NCBI GenBank assembly: GCA_964599095.1
Contig: CAZREB010000007.1
Coordinates: forward strand, 1-64,000
Length of the DNA: 64,000 nt
Origin: SZAS-79 sp964599095
GTDB lineage: Bacteria > Pseudomonadota > Gammaproteobacteria > Burkholderiales > SG8-39
Reading direction: 5' to 3'
The position numbers were made by a program, and so were the translations under genes. Positions 60,899 to 64,000 of this stretch are shown piece after piece (positions within the stretch are counted from its first letter, which is position 1; each line of letters opens with the position of its first letter). The notes under the pieces are model-generated. The model did not search any database. It was not told the DNA's origin and saw nothing but the letters and a program-made list of their open reading frames with translations.

Positions 60899-62226
60899 GC
60901 GGCCGCCCCGTTGCGCACCGGCACGCGTATGCACACGCGTGTGCCGCCTTCCTCGCGCCGGCCGACTTCGGACACTCCGCCGAGGTAGTGTGCCCGCTCA
61001 CGCAATCCCATGAGACCGAAGGAGCGCATCTTGGTCCGGTCTTCGTCACTGATGCCGCGCCCGTCGTCGTCGACTGCGAGCGACGCTTGGCCGTCGGCGA
61101 TATCGAGCGACACCCGCACGTGCTTCGCCTCTGCGTGCCGGGTAATGTTGGTCAGCGATTCCTGCAGCATCCGGTACAGTCCGGTGGCAATCGCCGGCTC
61201 GAGCGACGAGAGCGAATCCGGGTCCCGGATCTCCAGGTCGCAGTCGATGCCGGTGCGCGCCTGGAAGTCGTCGACCAGCCATTCGGCGGCTGCGGCCAGG
61301 CCGAGGTCGTCGAGCATCAGCGGCCGGAGATCCGCCGAGATCCGCCTGGTCGCGGTGACCGTGGCGTCGAGTGTCGAGTTCATGCGAGCGAGCTTGTCGG
61401 CAAGGTCGGCTGCGCCTTCCGGCAGCCTTTCGCGCGCCCAGGAGAGGTCCATTTTGAGCGCGGTCAGCTGCTGCCCGAGCTCGTCGTGCAACTCCCTCGC
61501 GAACCGGGTCTTCTCGTCCTCGCGCGCCTGCAGCACCTGGGCCGAGAGTTCGCGCAGCTCGGCCTGCGACCGGCGCAGCGCCGCTTCGTCTTCCACGCGG
61601 CGTGTGATGTCGCGCAGGATCACGGTGTACAGGTGGCCGTGCAGCGCGCCCGCCTTCGAGATCGAGGCTTCGATAGGGAATTCGATGCCGTCTGCGCGCA
61701 GAGCGGTCAGCACCATGTCGTGGCCCATCCGGCGGTTGGTGGTGCCGGACGACCCGAACTCGGAAATATGGGCGGAATGCGCGTGGCGGTAGCGCTCCGG
61801 CAGGAAGCGGTCGAGCGCACCGCCGATCGCCTCGGTGCGTGCGCAGCCGAACATTTTCTCGGCCGCCTGGTTGAAGAGGACGATGCGTTGCGCCTCGTCC
61901 ACCGTGATGACGGCATCCATCGCCGATTCGAGGATGGCGCCATAGCGCGCTTCGGTGTCGGCCAGGGTCGCCTCGAGGCTCGCCTGCCTCCGGTCGGACT
62001 CGCGCTTCTGTTCAAGTGTCCTGGATTCGTAAACGGTCTCGACGAGCAGCGCCTGCCGCCACGCAAGCCAGAACATCAGCCCCAGGCCGAGGATGTCGAG
62101 GGCGACGGCGGGCCCGAGTATCTCCGGATGGCTCCACCCGAACGTGAGCGCGGCGACGTTCAGCGCAACGAGCGCCGCCCCGACCACGACGCCGGCCACG
62201 ATCCGCCGCCGCACCCTCTTGATCAT
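60895..62226 (-). CDS. PAS-domain histidine kinase, NarX/UhpB-like dimerisation type
   Basis: A 443-residue sensor kinase. Two hydrophobic helices at about 9-29 and 37-58, a PAS domain at about 92-210 (GAILESAMDAVITVD to ILRDITRR), a HisKA_3 domain with H247 (FARELHDELGQQL) and a HATPase domain (MLQESLTNITRHA, VDDDGRGI, GLMGLRERA). No heme-binding histidine pattern can be proven in the PAS domain, so the signal is unknown. It is divergent from hemN. Confidence 0.92.
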   Translation of the reverse strand: MIKRVRRRIVAGVVVGAALVALNVAALTFGWSHPEILGPAVALDILGLGLMFWLAWRQALLVETVYESRTLEQKRESDRRQASLEATLADTEARYGAILESAMDAVITVDEAQRIVLFNQAAEKMFGCARTEAIGGALDRFLPERYRHAHSAHISEFGSSGTTNRRMGHDMVLTALRADGIEFPIEASISKAGALHGHLYTVILRDITRRVEDEAALRRSQAELRELSAQVLQAREDEKTRFARELHDELGQQLTALKMDLSWARERLPEGAADLADKLARMNSTLDATVTATRRISADLRPLMLDDLGLAAAAEWLVDDFQARTGIDCDLEIRDPDSLSSLEPAIATGLYRMLQESLTNITRHAEAKHVRVSLDIADGQASLAVDDDGRGISDEDRTKMRSFGLMGLRERAHYLGGVSEVGRREEGGTRVCIRVPVRNGAAA

Positions 62227-62229
62227 CGT

Positions 62230-62243
62230 TTGACACAGGTCAA
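62230..62243. promoter_or_regulatory. FNR/DNR-type box upstream of hemN
   Basis: TTGACACAGGTCAA, 56 nt before hemN. FNR-family control of hemN is well known. CAAAGT (62265-62270) is at -10 spacing. Confidence 0.8.
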
Positions 62244-62299
62244 AGCGCCCGTCCGCATCGCTGTCAAAGTGAGCCTGCCCAACAGGAATTCATCCGAAC

Positions 62300-63697
62300 A
62301 TGCAGCCCGTCAACCAATCCGAGCTGGTCGTCGACCCGGACCTGATCCGCCGGCACGACTTCAGCGGTCCCCGATACACTTCCTATCCCACCGCCGACCG
62401 GTTCGTCGAGGGCTTCGGCGAGACCCAGTGCCGCGAATGGCTCGCCAAGCGCAACATCGGCGGCATCAAGCAGCCGCTCTCGGTCTACGTGCACCTGCCC
62501 TTCTGCAACACCATCTGCTACTACTGTGCCTGCAACAAGGTGGTGACGAAGGACCATGGCCGATCGGCAAAGTATATCAAGTACCTTGCCCGCGAAATGG
62601 CGCTCTATGACGAACTGCTTGGCGACGAGCGCTCGATCTGCCAGCTGCACTGGGGCGGCGGCACCCCGACCTTCCTGTCGCAGGCCGAGATGCGCGGCCT
62701 GATGGACGGGATCCACCGCCACTTCCTGCCGGTGCCGAATGCGGAATACTCGATCGAGATCGACCCGCGCAAGATCGGGGCCGGCACGATGGCCTTCCTG
62801 GCCGAGCTCGGCTTCAACCGGGTGTCGATCGGCGTGCAGGATTTCAACCTGGCGGTGCAGAAAGCGGTCAACCGCATCCAGAGCGAGGAAGAGACCCGCC
62901 GCGCCATCGACGAGTCGCGCGCCAACGGCTTTCGCTCGGTCAACCTCGACCTGATCTACGGCCTGCCGAAGCAGACGCTGGCCGGCTTCGAGGAAACGCT
63001 CGAACGCATCATCGGCCTCTCGCCGGACCGGATCGCGCTCTACAACTACGCGCACCTGCCCACCGTCTTCAAGCCGCAGCGGCGGATCCTCGACGCCGAC
63101 CTGCCGAAGGCGGACGAAAAGCTCGCGATATTCACCAAGGCAATCGACCGCCTGACGCGCGCCGGGTACGTGTATATCGGCATGGACCATTTCGCCAAGC
63201 CCGGCGACGACCTCGCGGTCGCCCAGCGGCAGGGGCGCCTGCACCGCAATTTCCAGGGCTACTCGACGCACGCCGACAGCGACCTGGTCGCGTTCGGCAT
63301 CTCGGCGATCGGACGCATCGGCCCGACGTACTACCAGAACATGAAGACGCTCGACGAGTACTACGATGCGCTCGACTGGGATCACCTGCCGGTGATGCGC
63401 GGCATCGAGCTGACGCAGGACGACCTGGTGCGCCGTGCGGTGATCCAGGCGCTGATCTGCAATTTCAAGCTTTCGGTGGAGTCGATCGAGCTGTCCTACC
63501 TGATCGATTTCAAAGAGTACTTTGCGCGGGAACTGGCCGACCTCCAGTTGCTCGTCGAGCAGGACCTGGTCGACGTCAGCCCGGAATGGATCACGATCAC
63601 GCCGCGCGGCCGGCTGCTGGTGCGCTCCATTTGCATGGTGTTCGACCGCTACATGCGCGAGCACAAGCGCAGCGCGACCTATTCCAAGGTGATCTGA
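62300..63697 (+). CDS. hemN: Oxygen-independent coproporphyrinogen III dehydrogenase
   Basis: A 465-residue radical SAM enzyme with the HemN cysteines C69, C73, C76 and C78 (CNTICYYCAC). It converts coproporphyrinogen III to protoporphyrinogen IX without O2, keeping heme synthesis going for the cytochromes encoded throughout the window. Length is normal for HemN. AGGAA precedes the ATG. Confidence 0.96.
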   Translation: MQPVNQSELVVDPDLIRRHDFSGPRYTSYPTADRFVEGFGETQCREWLAKRNIGGIKQPLSVYVHLPFCNTICYYCACNKVVTKDHGRSAKYIKYLAREMALYDELLGDERSICQLHWGGGTPTFLSQAEMRGLMDGIHRHFLPVPNAEYSIEIDPRKIGAGTMAFLAELGFNRVSIGVQDFNLAVQKAVNRIQSEEETRRAIDESRANGFRSVNLDLIYGLPKQTLAGFEETLERIIGLSPDRIALYNYAHLPTVFKPQRRILDADLPKADEKLAIFTKAIDRLTRAGYVYIGMDHFAKPGDDLAVAQRQGRLHRNFQGYSTHADSDLVAFGISAIGRIGPTYYQNMKTLDEYYDALDWDHLPVMRGIELTQDDLVRRAVIQALICNFKLSVESIELSYLIDFKEYFARELADLQLLVEQDLVDVSPEWITITPRGRLLVRSICMVFDRYMREHKRSATYSKVI

Positions 63698-63700
63698 ACG

Positions 63701-64000
63701 GTGCCGGACGCGCCGTCGACCGGGATCGCGATCGCGGGCCTCGCGCTGGGCCTGGTTTCAGGCGTGCACTGCGTCGGCATGTGCGGCGGCATCGTGGCGG
63801 CCTTCTCGGCCCAGCCCGGGATCGTCCGTGTGGTACGCAAAGCGGACGAGACACCGGGCGCGCCGAGCCTTGGCCTCCTCGCGTTGTTCAACGCCGGGCG
63901 GATCGGCGCCTACACGCTGGCCGGCGCGATCGCCGGCTCGATCGGGAGCGCAGGGGCCTATGTGGCCGGGGCGATCGACCTGCAGACGCTGCTGTTCCTC
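63701..64000 (+). CDS. SafE/TauE-like membrane protein, 5' part only
   Basis: The first 100 codons of a membrane protein that runs off the right edge. The start is a GTG 3 bp after hemN. The visible part has a helix with the motif HCVGMCGGI (about 23-31) found in the SafE/UreH-like proteins that sit beside cco genes and hemN in betaproteobacteria and are linked to metal or cytochrome assembly. Function not established from this fragment. Confidence 0.75.
   Translation, partial: MPDAPSTGIAIAGLALGLVSGVHCVGMCGGIVAAFSAQPGIVRVVRKADETPGAPSLGLLALFNAGRIGAYTLAGAIAGSIGSAGAYVAGAIDLQTLLFL

Overview
The window is a contiguous, high-G+C stretch of a chromosome, most likely from a betaproteobacterium. The 5S rRNA, the TctC ('Bug') periplasmic receptor, class I PHA synthase with phasin, FNR with the four-cysteine pattern, and the cco/nir gene content all fit. 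It is almost entirely a low-oxygen and denitrification locus. I saw no tRNA, insertion sequence, integrase, CRISPR array or replication origin. The window contains no norBC, nosZ or nar genes.

Layout: (1) 1-801, the 3' end of a 23S rRNA gene, a 5S rRNA gene and the rRNA terminator. (2) 0.9-8.7 kb, a tctB-tctA-tctC tricarboxylate-type transporter, a convergent pair (enoyl-CoA hydratase and a GlpC-like Fe-S protein), then a tandem-domain universal stress protein and a polyphosphate:AMP phosphotransferase. (3) 8.8-17.3 kb, a complete cbb3 oxidase locus (ccoI-S-N-O-Q-P-G-H plus two small genes). (4) 17.3-20.1 kb, hemerythrin, a CtaA-like protein and heme A synthase, all leftward. (5) 20.3-24.5 kb, a CuA/B-family heme-copper enzyme with CyoE and SenC, which looks like an sNOR-type nitric oxide reductase because the active-site tyrosine is a glutamine. 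(6) 24.4-29.8 kb, an unusual four-gene block: cytochrome b-ferredoxin-MvhD fusion, a small membrane-anchored protein, a second very divergent heme-copper subunit I, and a cytochrome b-[2Fe-2S]-flavin reductase fusion. (7) 29.8-41.4 kb, cysG and the nirC-F-DL-G-H, DUF2249, nirJ-N-dnr and nirS-nirM genes for cytochrome cd1 nitrite reductase and heme d1. (8) 41.6-46.5 kb, a nitronate monooxygenase operon ending in a copper nitrite reductase with a fused cytochrome c. (9) 46.6-58.9 kb, an anaerobic-survival block: Pat-like acetyltransferase, P-type ATPase, flavodoxin-fold oxidoreductase, two stress proteins, PHA synthase, phasin, a DUF883 protein and an RNA-processing-type MBL protein. (10) 58.9-62.2 kb, the regulators: O2-sensing FNR, a receiver-only protein, a NarL-type regulator and a PAS histidine kinase. 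(11) 62.3 kb to the end, hemN and the start of a SafE/TauE-like membrane protein.

Sixteen 14-bp palindromes of the FNR/DNR type (TTGAY-N4-RTCAA and close variants) lie 35-91 bp upstream of start codons, and many have a -10-like hexamer at the spacing expected for class II FNR activation. They tie together respiration with scarce O2 (cbb3), nitrite reduction (both NirS and NirK), probable NO reduction by non-NorBC enzymes, heme supply (hemN, cysG, ctaA), PHA metabolism and stress proteins. Two Crp/Fnr proteins in the window (one with Fe-S cysteines, one without) carry the same E-x-x-S-R recognition pattern and are the obvious candidates to act on them.

Coordinates and motif readings come from direct inspection. 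Family assignments come from recognised motifs, and no database search was run.
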